NCBI GenBank assembly: GCA_016234705.1
Contig: JACRAS010000104.1
Span: 19,842 to 83,841, forward strand
Direction of reading: 5' to 3'
Origin: Betaproteobacteria bacterium
GTDB lineage: Bacteria > Pseudomonadota > Gammaproteobacteria > Burkholderiales > SG8-39
Length of the DNA: 64,000 nt
Shown here: one piece after another, positions 1 through 8,487 of the stretch
Layout of the letters: each line of letters begins with the position of its first letter
How positions within the stretch are numbered: the first letter of the stretch is position 1
Position numbers and translations under genes: made by a program
Notes under the pieces: model-generated
Seen by the model: only the letters and a program-made list of their open reading frames with translations
Databases searched by the model: none
Told to the model about the DNA's origin: nothing

Positions 1-1
1 G

Positions 2-1543
2 TTCGCCGCCTGCTATATCGCGCTCGACTGGGCCAGCTACATCTACCCGCTGGGACCGTTCAACATCACGCCTTGGAATCCGCCGCCTGCTCTCAGCATC
101 GTCTGGATGATGCTCGGGGGGTTGGCTTACGCACCGATCGTTTTCGGCACGATCTTCATTGCCGACGTCATTATTCGCGATGCGCCGGGAGGCCTGCTCA
201 TTACGGCGCTGACCTCGCTGGTGCAGGCGGGCGGCTACGCTGCGATCGCCGGAACGCTCAGGTATTTCCTCAAATCCGATTCCAGGCTGAGCGATACGCG
301 GCAAGTCTGGATTTTCGTTGCGGTTACCGCGATCGGAACCGCGATCGTCGGGGCGCTTTACGTAGGGGTTCTATGGGCAAATGATCTTTTTGTCGGTAAG
401 TTGTTTAGCGCCGCCGTGTTTCGGTTTTGGCTGGGCGATGCGGTCGGGGTGCTGATTACAGCACCCCTGCTCCTGCTCGCCGCGGACAATGTCGCGCGCG
501 AGCGCTTGCTCAATTCCTGGCGCAGACCGGAAACCGTCTTGCAGTTTGCGGTGATGGTCGCCGCGATGTTTTTTGTCTTCGAAGGTGCGGGCGGTGACCC
601 ATCGAAATATTTCTATCTCTTGTTCCTGCCGCTGATTTGGATCGCTTTGCGGGGTGGGTTCATCGGCGCCGCGGTAGCCTCAGGCGTTGTTCAGGTCGGC
701 GTGGTGTTGGGTGCCCACGGCGGGCCTATGCACTCGCTGGCGCTGGTGGAATTGCAGGCACTGGTGGCCGCGCTTTCGCTTACCGGGCTGTTCCTCGGCG
801 TCATGGTCGACGAGCGCGAACGGGCAACCGAGGGTCTTAAGGCGTCGCTGCGGCTGGCAGCCGCAGGCGAGATGGCGGGCGCTATCGCCCACGAAATCAA
901 TCAACCGCTTGCCGCATTGAGCAATTACGGCAGGGCCTGCCAGCTCTTTCTCGAGCGCGGCGAAGGCAAGATTCCTTATGCCGAGCTCAATGCGACGATT
1001 GAAAAGATGCTTGGAGAGTCAAAGCGCGCGGCGGAGGTAGTGGGGCGCCTTCGGGATTTTTTTCGCACCGGGACAACGCGGTTGGAACAGGTGACGGTCG
1101 AAAGCCTGCTGGAAAGGGCGCGCCGAATCGGCAAGAAACTCGACCCGTCCGGCGACGTCAATTTCCGTGTCGAGACGGATGCGGGCGCATCGATACTGCT
1201 GGCGGATCGACTGCAAATCGAATTGGTTCTGCGCAATCTGATCGCAAACGCGTTTGAAGCGATAGCAAATCTGCCAGCGGGCGAAAAAGATGTCACCGTC
1301 TCGGCGCATCAGCTAGCGGGCGGCCGGATTCTGTTCCGCATTGCGGATACCGGACCGGGGCTCTCGCCTTCGGCGCGCAAACTGTTGTTTGAACCATTTT
1401 CAAGCACCAAGCCCATGGGAATGGGATTGGGCCTGGCCATTAGCCAGGCGATCGCCGAAGCGCACGGCGGGTCGCTCAATGCCGCGCTCACCAAACACGG
1501 CGAATTTGACCTGGTGCTGCCGGGCTTGGCTGCCGATGAATAG
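2..1543 (+). CDS. MASE1-domain sensor histidine kinase, 5' end outside window
   Basis: The reading frame is already open at base 2, so the gene starts left of the window and 513 residues are visible. The first ~230 residues are a run of hydrophobic helices whose opening resembles the MASE1 membrane sensor domain. The cytoplasmic part has an H-box (AIAHEINQPLAALSNYG), an N-box (NLIANAFEAI), a G1 motif (ADTGPGLS) and a G2 motif (GMGLGLAISQAIAE), so all kinase elements look intact. The H-box resembles FixL/DctB-type kinases. Its stop overlaps the start of the FixJ-type regulator, so the two are almost certainly co-translated partners. The signal sensed is unknown. Confidence 0.93.
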   Translation, partial: FAACYIALDWASYIYPLGPFNITPWNPPPALSIVWMMLGGLAYAPIVFGTIFIADVIIRDAPGGLLITALTSLVQAGGYAAIAGTLRYFLKSDSRLSDTRQVWIFVAVTAIGTAIVGALYVGVLWANDLFVGKLFSAAVFRFWLGDAVGVLITAPLLLLAADNVARERLLNSWRRPETVLQFAVMVAAMFFVFEGAGGDPSKYFYLLFLPLIWIALRGGFIGAAVASGVVQVGVVLGAHGGPMHSLALVELQALVAALSLTGLFLGVMVDERERATEGLKASLRLAAAGEMAGAIAHEINQPLAALSNYGRACQLFLERGEGKIPYAELNATIEKMLGESKRAAEVVGRLRDFFRTGTTRLEQVTVESLLERARRIGKKLDPSGDVNFRVETDAGASILLADRLQIELVLRNLIANAFEAIANLPAGEKDVTVSAHQLAGGRILFRIADTGPGLSPSARKLLFEPFSSTKPMGMGLGLAISQAIAEAHGGSLNAALTKHGEFDLVLPGLAADE

Positions 1544-2159
1544 TCCGGCTTATGACGGTCTCACCGTCTACATCGTCGAGGACGATGCCGCCATGCGCGA
1601 CTCGCTGTCCCTGATGCTGGGGCTCCTGGGCTTTCGCTCGGTGTCGTTCGATAGCGCCGAAGCGTTCCTCGATACGTATCTGGATGAGTGGGCCGGCTGC
1701 GTCGTGGCGGACCTCAGACTTCCGGGAATGAGCGGACTTGAACTGCAAGCAAATCTTCGTACGAGAGGCAAGAAATTGCCGTTCGTGATCATCACCGGAC
1801 ATGGAGACGTGAAATCCGCGCGCACGGCATTCCAGTCGGAAGCCGTGGATTTTATCGAAAAGCCCTTTGACGAAGCGGAGTTGCGGCTAGCGATTGAAAA
1901 GGGCTTAGACAGGGAATCGCGGCGAATCCAGCATGCGGAAACGGTCAACGATCAGGCCTTGAAATTGGCGAAGCTGACCAATCGCGAGCGGGAGGTCCTG
2001 GAACTGGTCGGGAAAGGACTTCACGCGAAGGAAATCGCAGCGTCCCTCCACATCAGCGCGCGCACGGTCGAGGTTCACAAGGCCAACCTGATGACGAAGC
2101 TCGAAGCGCGTAATGTTTCCGAGTTGGTCCGGTTTGCGCTCGCCGCGGAAAAGCGTTAG
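1536..2159 (+). CDS. FixJ/NarL-type response regulator
   Basis: This 207-residue regulator has an N-terminal receiver domain (TVYIVEDDAAMRDS with the acidic pocket, CVVADLRLPGMSG with the phospho-accepting Asp, and FIEKPFD with the conserved Lys). A C-terminal LuxR-type helix-turn-helix follows (LTNREREVLELVGKG, then AKEIAASLHISARTVEVHK). The ATG at 1536 overlaps the kinase stop codon and gives exactly the family length, so the longer in-frame extension upstream is rejected. It presumably activates transcription after phosphorylation by the preceding kinase. Target genes cannot be read from the sequence. Confidence 0.93.
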   Translation: MNSPAYDGLTVYIVEDDAAMRDSLSLMLGLLGFRSVSFDSAEAFLDTYLDEWAGCVVADLRLPGMSGLELQANLRTRGKKLPFVIITGHGDVKSARTAFQSEAVDFIEKPFDEAELRLAIEKGLDRESRRIQHAETVNDQALKLAKLTNREREVLELVGKGLHAKEIAASLHISARTVEVHKANLMTKLEARNVSELVRFALAAEKR

Positions 2160-2200
2160 CTCAAAGTTTCGTCACGAGGGCGCGCCCTTGTCCGCAACAT

Positions 2201-3472
2201 TCAGTCTATGGCAGCGAAGAACATCCATGCCACCAGCCCGACGATACCGGCCGGAACGCTGTAGCGCTCGAATTTCGACACGGCGTCGCCAGCGATCACC
2301 TCGACCGGCACCGTCGTCAGTTCTAGCACCTTGTTGGTGGTCGAATCCTCCAACATGCGCGTGAGCGAGTTCTTGCGCGCGGTACTCATTACGATGTGGT
2401 CGCATTGGAGCATGCGCGCCGTCTTGGTGATGAGCTTCGCCTTGTCCCCCACCTCGATGTGCACCGAATAGGGTACGCCGTAGCCGTCCAGTGCCCGCCT
2501 GACCGGCCGCAGCGTCTTCTCCGCCTGGTCGCGGTGAAAGTCGTCGCGGCTTTTCTTGCCGACAAATCGCGCAATATGCCACGAGAATGGCGGCTGCACG
2601 TTCAGCAGGTGAATTTCCAGCGCGTGGTTCTTCATGAACTCCCTTATGACGTGCGGCACCGCGAAACGCGAACTGCGGGAGCTGTCGATCGGGACAAGTA
2701 TCTTCAACATGGCGTTTCCTCCTTTGACGCCGTACGAAATTGAAGCGCGACTGCCGCGCCGCTGCGCAAACTCGGCGAGTCTCGCGCTGATTCTCGATGC
2801 CAACATGCGATGATTCTTGACGAACCCCGCCCACAATACGCTGGCCACTATCACCGCGTACAAAGCCGGCGCCGTCAGCGTGTAGGCCGAAAGAAGATCT
2901 TTGAGGTAGGGCTCGGCGGAAATCATCTTGGCCGCCGTCAGGGCGAGCACGCCGGCTCCCAGATAGACGAAGCCCGGGAAGTGCTCGACGAAGCGCAGCA
3001 GCAGGGTGCTGCCCCAGACCACGATCGGGACGCTGATCAGCAGTCCGATGACGACCAGCAGAAAGCTTCCCTGCGCGGCGCCGGCCACCGCCAGGACATT
3101 GTCCAGTCCCATCACCATGTCGGCGACTACGATGGTCCTGATTGCACCCCAAAACGTGCTTGCGGCATCGATTTTAGCTTCGCTCCCGCTGCCGTTTTCA
3201 GGCAGCAGTAGCTTGTAGGCAATCCACACCAGCAGCACCCCGCCGGTAAACAGCAGGCCCGGTATTTTGAGCAGCCAAACCACTATCAGGGTCAGCGAGC
3301 TGCGCACCACGATTGCCCCCACCGTGCCCCAGATGATTGCCTGCCGTTGCCGATGCCGGGGCACCGACCGGGCGGCGAGCGCGATGACGATGGCGTTGTC
3401 GCCGGCGAGCACCAGGTCGATGACGACTATCGCCGCCAACGCCGAGAGAAACTCCATGCTGAGCAATTCCAC
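2201..3472 (-). CDS. TerC/YjbE-family membrane protein fused to a universal stress protein domain
   Basis: Residues 1-~225 form a TerC-family integral membrane domain with the repeated acidic motifs DLVLAGDNAIVIAL and DMVMGLDNVLAVAG in membrane segments; the family is implicated in metal ion transport, notably manganese export. From residue 255 (MLKILVPIDSS) the same frame continues into a universal stress protein domain of ~140 residues. A hydrophobic C-terminal segment (AGIVGLVAWMFFAAI) ends the protein. The start is a GTG at 3472 with a GAGAGG element about ten bases upstream; ATG 3457 is an alternative. A near-perfect ribosome binding site inside the frame suggests the stress domain may also be made alone. 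It lies 53 bases downstream of the BI-1 gene, probably in one operon. Confidence 0.85.
   Translation of the reverse strand: MELLSMEFLSALAAIVVIDLVLAGDNAIVIALAARSVPRHRQRQAIIWGTVGAIVVRSSLTLIVVWLLKIPGLLFTGGVLLVWIAYKLLLPENGSGSEAKIDAASTFWGAIRTIVVADMVMGLDNVLAVAGAAQGSFLLVVIGLLISVPIVVWGSTLLLRFVEHFPGFVYLGAGVLALTAAKMISAEPYLKDLLSAYTLTAPALYAVIVASVLWAGFVKNHRMLASRISARLAEFAQRRGSRASISYGVKGGNAMLKILVPIDSSRSSRFAVPHVIREFMKNHALEIHLLNVQPPFSWHIARFVGKKSRDDFHRDQAEKTLRPVRRALDGYGVPYSVHIEVGDKAKLITKTARMLQCDHIVMSTARKNSLTRMLEDSTTNKVLELTTVPVEVIAGDAVSKFERYSVPAGIVGLVAWMFFAAID
2708..2725 (-). promoter_or_regulatory. Internal ribosome binding site and start codon of the USP domain
   Basis: On the minus strand AAAGGAGG (2725-2718) sits seven bases before an ATG (2710-2708) in frame with the TerC reading frame. 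That ATG is Met255, exactly where the universal stress protein domain begins. It is a much better initiation site than the one used by the upstream TerC part. Confidence 0.7.
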
Positions 3473-3525
3473 GCAACAGACCTCTCAGATTTTCATGGCC
3501 CTGCGCATCGCGGGGATCGCCGCGG

Positions 3526-4212
3526 CTACTCCCGGTTCGCGAACCCCAGCAGGTGGATCAAGCTGGTGAACAGGTTGAAGATGGACACGTAGAGCGTGAC
3601 CGTGGCCATGATGTAGTTGGTCTCGCCGCCATGGATGATGTTGCTGGTTTCGTAGAGGATCAGTCCGGACATCAGCAGCACGAACATGGCGGATACGGCC
3701 AGCGACAGTCCCGGCATATCGAAGAAGATCGCGCCGAGCCCGGCCAGAAAGGCGACCAGGATGCCGACCATGAGGAATCCCCCCATGAAGCTGAAATCCT
3801 TGCGACTGGTCAGCGCATAGCCGGACAGGCCCATGAATACTGCGCCGGTGGCGCCCAGGGCGGTCATGACCAACTGCGGACCGTTTGGCATGCCGAGATA
3901 GGCGTCGAGGATCGGCCCCAGGGTGTAGCCCATGAAACCGGTGAGCCCGAACACGAAGGCCAGCCCCAAAGCACTGTCGCGGAACCTTGTGGTCAGAAAC
4001 AGCAGACCGAAGTAGCCCACCAGGGTGATGACGAACCCCGGATGAGGCAGCTTCATGGACATCGACGCCGCGGCGGTGAGCGCGCTGAACCCGAGGGTCA
4101 TGGCCAACAACAGATAAGTGTTGCGGATGACCTTGTTGGTGGCGAGCGCCGCCGGGACTGAACCGGCTGCGGTCGGGACTTGGATTGCGCGTAATTGACT
4201 ATCGATCGGCAC
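3526..4212 (-). CDS. Bax inhibitor-1 / YccA family membrane protein
   Basis: This 228-residue protein has seven hydrophobic segments and a short hydrophilic N-terminus (MPIDSQLRAIQVPTAAG), typical of the bacterial BI-1/YccA/YbhL family, small membrane proteins linked to calcium leak or FtsH modulation. The start is a GTG at 4212 preceded by GAGGAGGG. The gene heads a probable two-gene operon with the TerC-USP fusion. The family assignment is secure from the overall pattern (for example GFSALTAAASMSM and FNLFTSLIHLLGF); the biological role is not. Confidence 0.88.
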   Translation of the reverse strand: MPIDSQLRAIQVPTAAGSVPAALATNKVIRNTYLLLAMTLGFSALTAAASMSMKLPHPGFVITLVGYFGLLFLTTRFRDSALGLAFVFGLTGFMGYTLGPILDAYLGMPNGPQLVMTALGATGAVFMGLSGYALTSRKDFSFMGGFLMVGILVAFLAGLGAIFFDMPGLSLAVSAMFVLLMSGLILYETSNIIHGGETNYIMATVTLYVSIFNLFTSLIHLLGFANRE

Positions 4213-4269
4213 GGCGTTGGCCCTCCTCTAAATGTCGGAACAAGACTACGATAACGTCGATAATGTACG

Positions 4270-4298
4270 TTGACAAATCGAATATAATTGCATATCTA
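4270..4298 (+). promoter_or_regulatory. Candidate promoter for the LysR/carbonic anhydrase operon
   Basis: A consensus TTGACA lies at 4270-4275 and a TATCTA -10-like hexamer at 4293-4298, with 17 bases between. A perfect TATAAT at 4283-4288 lies too close to that -35 but could serve another promoter. The segment is unusually AT-rich for this window and lies between the divergent BI-1 and LysR genes. Confidence 0.45.
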
Positions 4299-4335
4299 CT
4301 CGGAAAACCCGAAGAGACCGAGGAGACACTGGCCG

Positions 4336-5268
4336 ATGAACGCGCTGAACTACAAGCACCTGCACTACTTCTGGACGGTCGCAAAAGCCGGCGGGATCGC
4401 GCGCGCGGGCGAGCGCCTGCACCTGACTCCGCAAACGGTCAGCGGGCAATTGAGTCTGTTCGAGAACGTGCTGGGCTACAAACTCTTCACCCGCGTCGGG
4501 CGCCACCTCGAGCTTTCCGATGCGGGACGAGCGGTGCTGAGCTATGCCGACGAGATCTTCACCCTGGGCGAGGAACTGGAAGGCGTCATGCGCCACCCCA
4601 CGCAAGGTCGTATGCCGCAGTTCAGGGTGGGCGTTTCCGATTCCGTGCCGAAGTCCATCGCTTACCGGCTCCTGGAGCCGGCGGTGCGTCTGCCGGAACC
4701 GCCTTGCATCGTCTGCCGGGAAGGAAAGCTCGCCGGCCTGCTGGCGGAACTCGCGGTCCACCGTCTGGACATTGTGATTGCCGACAGCCCCATGCCGCCC
4801 ACCGTCAGCATCAAAGGGTTCAGTCACTTGCTCGGGGAATCGGATATGACGTTCTTTGCCACGGCGCAACTGGCGCGAAAGCACAAGGGCTCATTCCCGC
4901 ACTGCCTGGACGGCGCGCCAATGCTCCTGCCGGGCGAGGATTCGGCGGTACGGCCGCGCCTGATGCAGTGGTATGAAAAAATGCAGGTCCATCCGCGGAT
5001 TGTCGGCGAATTCGATGATGGCGCCTTGCTGAAGGCGTTCGGTCAAGTCGGCATCGGCATTTTTGCGGCGCCATCCGCGATCGCCAAGGAAGTACGTCTG
5101 CAATATGGCGTGGTGGCCATCGGCCACACCGGCGCGGTGACCGAGCAGTTCTACGCCATGTCAGTGGAGCGCCGCCTCACGCACCCGGCGGTGGTCGCAA
5201 TCAGTTCGGCGGCACGGCAGGAACTGTTTCGCCGGAGCACCCGCCGCGGTCACGATTCCCGGCAATAG
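4336..5268 (+). CDS. LysR-family regulator resembling NhaR
   Basis: This 310-residue LysR-type regulator has its winged helix-turn-helix in residues 1-60 (LNYKHLHYFWTVAKAGGIA, LTPQTVSGQLSLFENVLG), the form seen in NhaR, the regulator of sodium/proton antiporters. The effector-binding domain follows. ATG 4336 is preceded by GAGGAGA and gives the usual family start; the in-frame ATG at 4288 would add 16 residues with no homology value. It is followed after 11 bases by the carbonic anhydrase gene, so it may sense an ionic or pH-related signal and control that neighbour. The latter is inference. Confidence 0.88.
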   Translation: MNALNYKHLHYFWTVAKAGGIARAGERLHLTPQTVSGQLSLFENVLGYKLFTRVGRHLELSDAGRAVLSYADEIFTLGEELEGVMRHPTQGRMPQFRVGVSDSVPKSIAYRLLEPAVRLPEPPCIVCREGKLAGLLAELAVHRLDIVIADSPMPPTVSIKGFSHLLGESDMTFFATAQLARKHKGSFPHCLDGAPMLLPGEDSAVRPRLMQWYEKMQVHPRIVGEFDDGALLKAFGQVGIGIFAAPSAIAKEVRLQYGVVAIGHTGAVTEQFYAMSVERRLTHPAVVAISSAARQELFRRSTRRGHDSRQ

Positions 5269-5278
5269 GAGGCCACCG

Positions 5279-5923
5279 ATGCAATACCTTCCTCATCTGT
5301 TTGAAAACAATCGGGCCTGGGTGGAAAAGATGACGACCCAGGACCCCGGTTTCTTCCGCCGTCTGGCGGACATCCAATCGCCGAAGTACCTCTGGATCGG
5401 CTGCTCCGACAGCCGGGTGCCGGCCAACCAAATCACGGGCCTTCAGCCAGGGGAGGTGTTCGTTCATCGCAACGTGGCCAATGCCGTAATCCACACCGAC
5501 CTGAACTGCCTCTCGGTCATCCAGTTCGCCGTCGACGTGCTGGCAGTCAATCACATCATCGTCTGCGGCCATTATGGCTGCGGCGGCGTGAAGGCTGCAT
5601 TAACCGGCGAGCGCCTCGGCCTGATCGACAACTGGCTGCGCCACGTCCAGGATGTGCGCGACAAGCATTCCCATCTGCTTGCGCCGACCATGGACATGGC
5701 GGCCCGCTGGGAGCGACTGTGCGAGTTGAACATCATCGAGCAGGTCAGGCACGTGACCCAGACCACCATCGTGCGCGACGCCTGGAACCGAGGGCGAAAC
5801 CTGATCATTCATGGCTGGATCTACCGACTGAGCGACGGGAAGCTGCGGGATCTCTGCGTCTCGGTGGAGGGCAGCGACGGTGTCGAACCCGCGTACTCCA
5901 ACGGGCTGAGGGGATTGTGTTGA
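5279..5923 (+). CDS. can: Beta-class carbonic anhydrase
   Basis: The 214-residue enzyme interconverts CO2 and bicarbonate. The zinc site is visible as CSDSRVPA (Cys plus the Asp/Arg dyad) near residue 42 and HYGCGGV (His and Cys) near residue 100, with GEVFVHRNVAN between, all diagnostic of the beta class. It is cytoplasmic, with no signal peptide. It lies in an operon with a LysR regulator, and in a genome carrying RuBisCO it would supply inorganic carbon, although it is 41 kb from the cbb operon in this window. Confidence 0.95.
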   Translation: MQYLPHLFENNRAWVEKMTTQDPGFFRRLADIQSPKYLWIGCSDSRVPANQITGLQPGEVFVHRNVANAVIHTDLNCLSVIQFAVDVLAVNHIIVCGHYGCGGVKAALTGERLGLIDNWLRHVQDVRDKHSHLLAPTMDMAARWERLCELNIIEQVRHVTQTTIVRDAWNRGRNLIIHGWIYRLSDGKLRDLCVSVEGSDGVEPAYSNGLRGLC

Positions 5924-6072
5924 ACGTCCCCCGACAAGCCCTGGACCGCGCACCTCGCGCACCCGGCGGCGCACCGATTGCGCGACCGCCGACGCGGCGA
6001 AGGCGCGGGATATTATTGCTGGTCATTTATGGCGCCTATCTCGCCGCGATTCTTCGGCAGAAGCCGGCCTAA
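5917..6072 (+). CDS. Possible small single-span membrane protein after carbonic anhydrase
   Basis: A 51-codon frame starts at GTG 5917 (or TTG 5920), overlapping the carbonic anhydrase stop. It encodes a basic stretch (PPTRRRRG) followed by one hydrophobic helix (ILLLVIYGAYLAAIL) and a short tail. The positive-inside topology and overlap are plausible for a real small protein, but codon evidence is thin and no family is recognised. It could equally be the relic of a larger transporter C-terminus. Confidence 0.25.
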   Translation: MLNVPRQALDRAPRAPGGAPIARPPTRRRRGILLLVIYGAYLAAILRQKPA

Positions 6073-6097
6073 CAATCCATGCCGGGGATGGAAAAAG

Positions 6098-7507
6098 TCA
6101 GAGTTCGGCGCCGGCGGCAGGAAACGTGATGACGAAGCGGGTCGATCCGTTCGAGGAGAGAGCCTGGATCGTTCCCTTGTGCGCGTCGACGATCGATTTG
6201 GTGATCGCCAGCCCGAGTCCGGCCCCGTCGCTGCTCGCCTTCTGGCGGGAACGATCGACGCGATAGAACCGGTCGAACAGCCGCGGCAGGTGCTCCGGTT
6301 CGATCCCCTCGCCCGGGTTCCCGACCGTCAACTGGGTTTCTCCGGATTTGCGCTGGTCGATGAGCACCTTGACCGACCCGTCGCGCGGCGTGTGCCGTAT
6401 GGCATTCGAAAGCAAATTGCTCAGCGCGCGGCGAATCATCAACCTGTCCCCCGGGACCACCCCGGCTCCGGCGAGAACCAGGCCGACGCCGTGTTCCTCC
6501 GCGAACGCTTCGTAAAACCCGAACAGCTCGCGCGCCTCCGCCGCCAGATCCGCCATTTCGCTGCTCGGCACCATCAGCCCGTTGTCGGCCTTCGCCAGGA
6601 ACAGCATGTCGGCGATCATGCGCGCCAGCCGTTCGTACTCCTCCAGGTTCGAGTAGAGCACTTCACGATATTGGTCCGCCGACCGCGCTTTGGAAATCGC
6701 CACCTGCGTCTGGGTCATCAGGTTGCTGATAGGCGTGCGCAGCTCGTGCGCCAGATCAGAGGAGAAGTCCGACAGGCGCCGGAACGAGTCTTCGAGGCGG
6801 GCGAGCATGCCGTTGAAGGCAATCGCCAAATCGACCAGTTCGGTCGGCACAGATTCGGGCGGCAGGCGCTCGCCGAGGCGGCTGGCTGAAATGCCGTGGG
6901 TTAGCCGCGCCAACTCGCGCACCGGCGCCAGTCCCCGGCGCGCCGCGATCCAGCCGAGAAGCGCGGTTAACGCGATGCTCGCGGTAATGGCCAACCAAAG
7001 ACTCTTTCGGAATGCCTCCATGAACATTTGGTGATGATCGATGTTTATCGCGACCACAACGGTTAGCGGCGGCTGCCCGGCGATGCCGGTGACGGCCGCC
7101 GCGGCGATGCCGCGGTATGCATGCCCGTCCCGTTCCCACACTACCGGCTTTGCGGGCCTGGATGAATCTTCCGACAGCCGGGCTTCGAGCAGGGGAGTGG
7201 GAAAAATCGCGCCTGAGGATTTGAACAGCAGTTTGCGGTCCGAACCGACCACGGCGACGGACAGGTCGTGATGTCCCACCAAGGCGTTTGCAAGACTTTG
7301 TGGAACGGCAGCCAGATCGGCTGGGGCGCGCGCCTTGGTCAGCGTGTAACGGACGAGTTCCAGTTTGGCGTTGAGTCCCGTCAGATCCTGTTCCTCGAAA
7401 TGCGCTTCCACCAAGGTGCCGATCAGGGTGCCGACTACGAGCAGCACGGCCGTCGAGGCCGTCGAGAAGAACAAGGTGAGGCGGAAGGTGATCGACTTGG
7501 ACCGCAT
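6098..7507 (-). CDS. Heavy-metal sensor histidine kinase, CusS/CopS-like
   Basis: This 469-residue kinase has an N-terminal membrane helix, a periplasmic sensor of ~130 residues, a second helix (LWLAITASIALTALLGWIAA), a HAMP domain, an H-box (DLAHELRTPISNL) and an ATPase domain with NLLSNAIRHTP, GEGIEPEHL and GAGLGLAITKSI. The layout matches CusS/CopS/IrlS kinases. ATG 7507 overlaps the regulator stop (ATGA), so the longer upstream frame is rejected. It lies at the head of the metal region and probably senses periplasmic copper, silver or divalent metals; the exact ion is not readable. Confidence 0.9.
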   Translation of the reverse strand: MRSKSITFRLTLFFSTASTAVLLVVGTLIGTLVEAHFEEQDLTGLNAKLELVRYTLTKARAPADLAAVPQSLANALVGHHDLSVAVVGSDRKLLFKSSGAIFPTPLLEARLSEDSSRPAKPVVWERDGHAYRGIAAAAVTGIAGQPPLTVVVAINIDHHQMFMEAFRKSLWLAITASIALTALLGWIAARRGLAPVRELARLTHGISASRLGERLPPESVPTELVDLAIAFNGMLARLEDSFRRLSDFSSDLAHELRTPISNLMTQTQVAISKARSADQYREVLYSNLEEYERLARMIADMLFLAKADNGLMVPSSEMADLAAEARELFGFYEAFAEEHGVGLVLAGAGVVPGDRLMIRRALSNLLSNAIRHTPRDGSVKVLIDQRKSGETQLTVGNPGEGIEPEHLPRLFDRFYRVDRSRQKASSDGAGLGLAITKSIVDAHKGTIQALSSNGSTRFVITFPAAGAEL

Positions 7508-8187
7508 CACGCCGGTTCCGGGATTTCGAGCACGTAGCCCATGCCTCTGACGGTGCGGATCAGTTTGGGCTCGAAATCGTCGTCTATTTTCGCCCGCAGA
7601 CGGCGCACGGCGACCTCGATCACGTTGGTGTCGCTGTCGAAGTTCATGTCCCACACCTGGGATGCAATCAGCGAGCGCGGCAGCACCTCGCCCTGGCGCC
7701 GCAGCAGCAGTTCGAGCAGCGCGAATTCCTTGGCGGTGAGATCGATGCGTTTTCCGGCGCGCGTTACGCGCCGGCGCAGCAGATCGAGTTCCAGGTCGGC
7801 AATCCGGAACAACTCCGGTTCGCTGGTCCTGCCGCGGCGCAGCAGCGCACGCACCCGCGCCAGCAGTTCCGAGAACGCGAACGGCTTCACCAGGTAATCG
7901 TCCGCACCGAATTCCAGTCCTTTCACCCGGTCATCGACCTGATCGCGCGCGGTCAGGAACAGCACCGGCAGGTGCTTGCCCTGGTGCCGGATCTCCCGCA
8001 GCACCTGCCATCCGTCGAGTCTGGGCAGCATGACATCGAGTATGACGAGATCGTAGTCGCCGGTCAGGGCCAGGTGCAAGCCGTCGACGCCGTCGCGCGC
8101 CAGGTCCGCCACGAAGCCGGCCTCGGACAGGCCCTGCTTCAGATAGTCCCCGGTCTTTTGCTCGTCTTCGACGATCAGGACTTTCAT
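7507..8187 (-). CDS. OmpR-family metal response regulator, CusR/CopR/CzcR-like
   Basis: The 226-residue protein has a receiver domain ([45 protein letters not shown]) and a winged-helix DNA-binding domain ([45 protein letters not shown]). The opening and the C-terminal motif are the classic heavy-metal response regulator signature. It is co-translated with its kinase. It is the natural candidate to bind the four 26-bp boxes described in this window, one of which lies 66 bases upstream of its own start. Confidence 0.93.
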   Translation of the reverse strand: MKVLIVEDEQKTGDYLKQGLSEAGFVADLARDGVDGLHLALTGDYDLVILDVMLPRLDGWQVLREIRHQGKHLPVLFLTARDQVDDRVKGLEFGADDYLVKPFAFSELLARVRALLRRGRTSEPELFRIADLELDLLRRRVTRAGKRIDLTAKEFALLELLLRRQGEVLPRSLIASQVWDMNFDSDTNVIEVAVRRLRAKIDDDFEPKLIRTVRGMGYVLEIPEPA

Positions 8188-8487
8188 CGCTTTTCCTTGT
8201 GGCGGTGGTTACGCACGTCAATTGTGCGCGCGACCAGCCACCGTTTCCGAAGATTACAAACTTGTAATGGCGCTGTCAGCTTTTTGTTGGGTGTCTGAAA
8301 GCAAGATGACGGTCGTGAAAAGTAGATACAAGCGGCGAATCCTGGACATGATACAGATGATAATGGAGCGGATGCCGCGGCGCCAGGAGGGGCAACTGCC
8401 AATACCGATGAAATGAAATAGTGGGATGGGGATGGGGGTGGCGACGCCAAAAGGATAATCCCGATTTTCTGTTACATTTGCTTCCAC
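8188..8487. other. Divergent intergenic region between the metal regulator and the czc-type operon
   Basis: No gene is seen in these 300 bases. The segment holds one metal-regulator box (8253-8278) and must contain the promoters of both the leftward regulator-kinase pair and the rightward efflux operon. Short frames here on either strand lack ribosome binding sites and protein-like composition. Confidence 0.7.
8253..8278 (+). promoter_or_regulatory. Metal response regulator box 1
   Basis: ATTACAAACTTGTAAT is a perfect 7-bp inverted repeat with a 2-base spacer, followed by seven bases and TCA. The same layout (16-mer, N7, TCA) occurs at 16824, 25690 and, on the minus strand, 34486. CopR/CusR/CzcR-type regulators bind sites of the TGACA-N-TGTAAT type, so this is read as the operator of the efflux operon to the right and possibly of the regulator gene to the left. 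Confidence 0.7.

Noticed and set aside
2172..2192. AGGGCGCGCCCT palindrome between the convergent FixJ-type and TerC genes as a terminator
   Set aside because: The stem is short, with no T-run on either side.
2172..3152. Long minus-strand frame (326 codons) overlapping the TerC-USP gene
   Set aside because: It lies in another frame of a gene with clear TerC and USP motifs and has the Arg/Gly/His-rich composition of a GC-rich shadow.
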